DNA of 6,171 bases from an uncultured Eubacterium sp. Its GTDB lineage: Bacteria; Bacillota; Clostridia; Lachnospirales; Lachnospiraceae. The notes below the pieces were generated by a model that was given only the letters and a program-made list of their open reading frames with translations, was not told the origin of the DNA and made no database searches. Of this stretch, positions 6,078-6,171 are shown in pieces. The first letter of the stretch is position 1; each line of letters opens with the position of its first letter. The position numbers were made by a program, and so were the translations under genes. Location: the NCBI GenBank assembly GCA_905236225.1, contig CAJOPM010000204.1, forward strand, positions 1-6,171, given 5' to 3'.

Positions 6078-6171
6078 ACGCTCTGCTTTTGATGCGCTTA
6101 AGATTTGCATATGAAATATGTCAGCTCCGCTGACGCAAATCTCGCGCCAAGTCTCGCGAGCGAGACTTGAA
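6078..6171. repeat. Structured intergenic repeat, family A, copy 2
   Basis: This is the second copy of the window-start repeat, same orientation, 94 bp, and it runs to the last base so its right edge may be cut. Its stems are intact or better: AGATTTGC (6101-6108) with GCAAATCT (6135-6142), GTCAGC/GCTGAC around a TCC loop, and CAAGTCTCGC (6148-6157) with GCGAGACTTG (6160-6169), a perfect 10-bp match where copy 1 has one mismatch. Differences from copy 1 fall mainly in a loop, so the paired regions are kept. Confidence 0.85.

Noticed and set aside
1..6171. Circular plasmid or phage genome with terminal redundancy
   Set aside because: The end repeats are not identical, and there is no replication, mobilisation or phage gene; all genes are chromosomal metabolism.

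Overview
This looks like chromosomal DNA from a low-GC Gram-positive anaerobe, most likely a Clostridia / Lachnospiraceae-type bacterium. The clues are AT-rich coding sequence, strong AGGAGG ribosome binding sites, clostridial-style formate-tetrahydrofolate ligase and FolD in tandem, and a zinc-ribbon/TPR/chitobiase-C-like surface protein. The assignment is inferred from protein character only; no marker gene fixes the species.

Layout: (1) Bases 1-95 are a highly structured repeat, with a near-identical copy in the same orientation at 6078-6171, the other end of the window. (2) Bases 127-3823 form a compact plus-strand run: fhs, folD (16 bp gap), and a zinc-ribbon / membrane / TPR protein whose ribosome binding site overlaps the folD stop codon. 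The run closes with a 44-bp perfect palindrome (3819-3862) that should act as an intrinsic terminator. (3) Bases 3861-4042 hold a second, unrelated structured repeat made of stem-loops bounded by two 26-bp direct repeats. It lies between convergent genes and supplies the last seven codons and the stop of xpt. (4) xpt (4019-4612, minus) and pdp (4703-6004, plus) diverge from a 90-bp promoter region. (5) Bases 6005-6077 are AT-rich and show nothing convincing, then the second copy of the end repeat begins.

Function: Fhs and FolD convert formate to 10-formyl-, methenyl- and methylene-tetrahydrofolate, the one-carbon donors for purine, thymidylate and methionine synthesis (and, in acetogens, the methyl branch of the Wood-Ljungdahl pathway, which cannot be judged from here). 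Xpt and the pyrimidine-nucleoside phosphorylase are salvage enzymes for xanthine/guanine and for uridine/thymidine. The shared theme is nucleotide supply. The zinc-ribbon protein is the only gene of unknown role.

I see no phage, CRISPR, toxin-antitoxin, defence or other novel system. The genes are mostly housekeeping. The items worth a second look are the two repeat families, the repeat-derived xpt C-terminus, and the zinc-ribbon/TPR/chitobiase-C-like protein joined to the folate genes.
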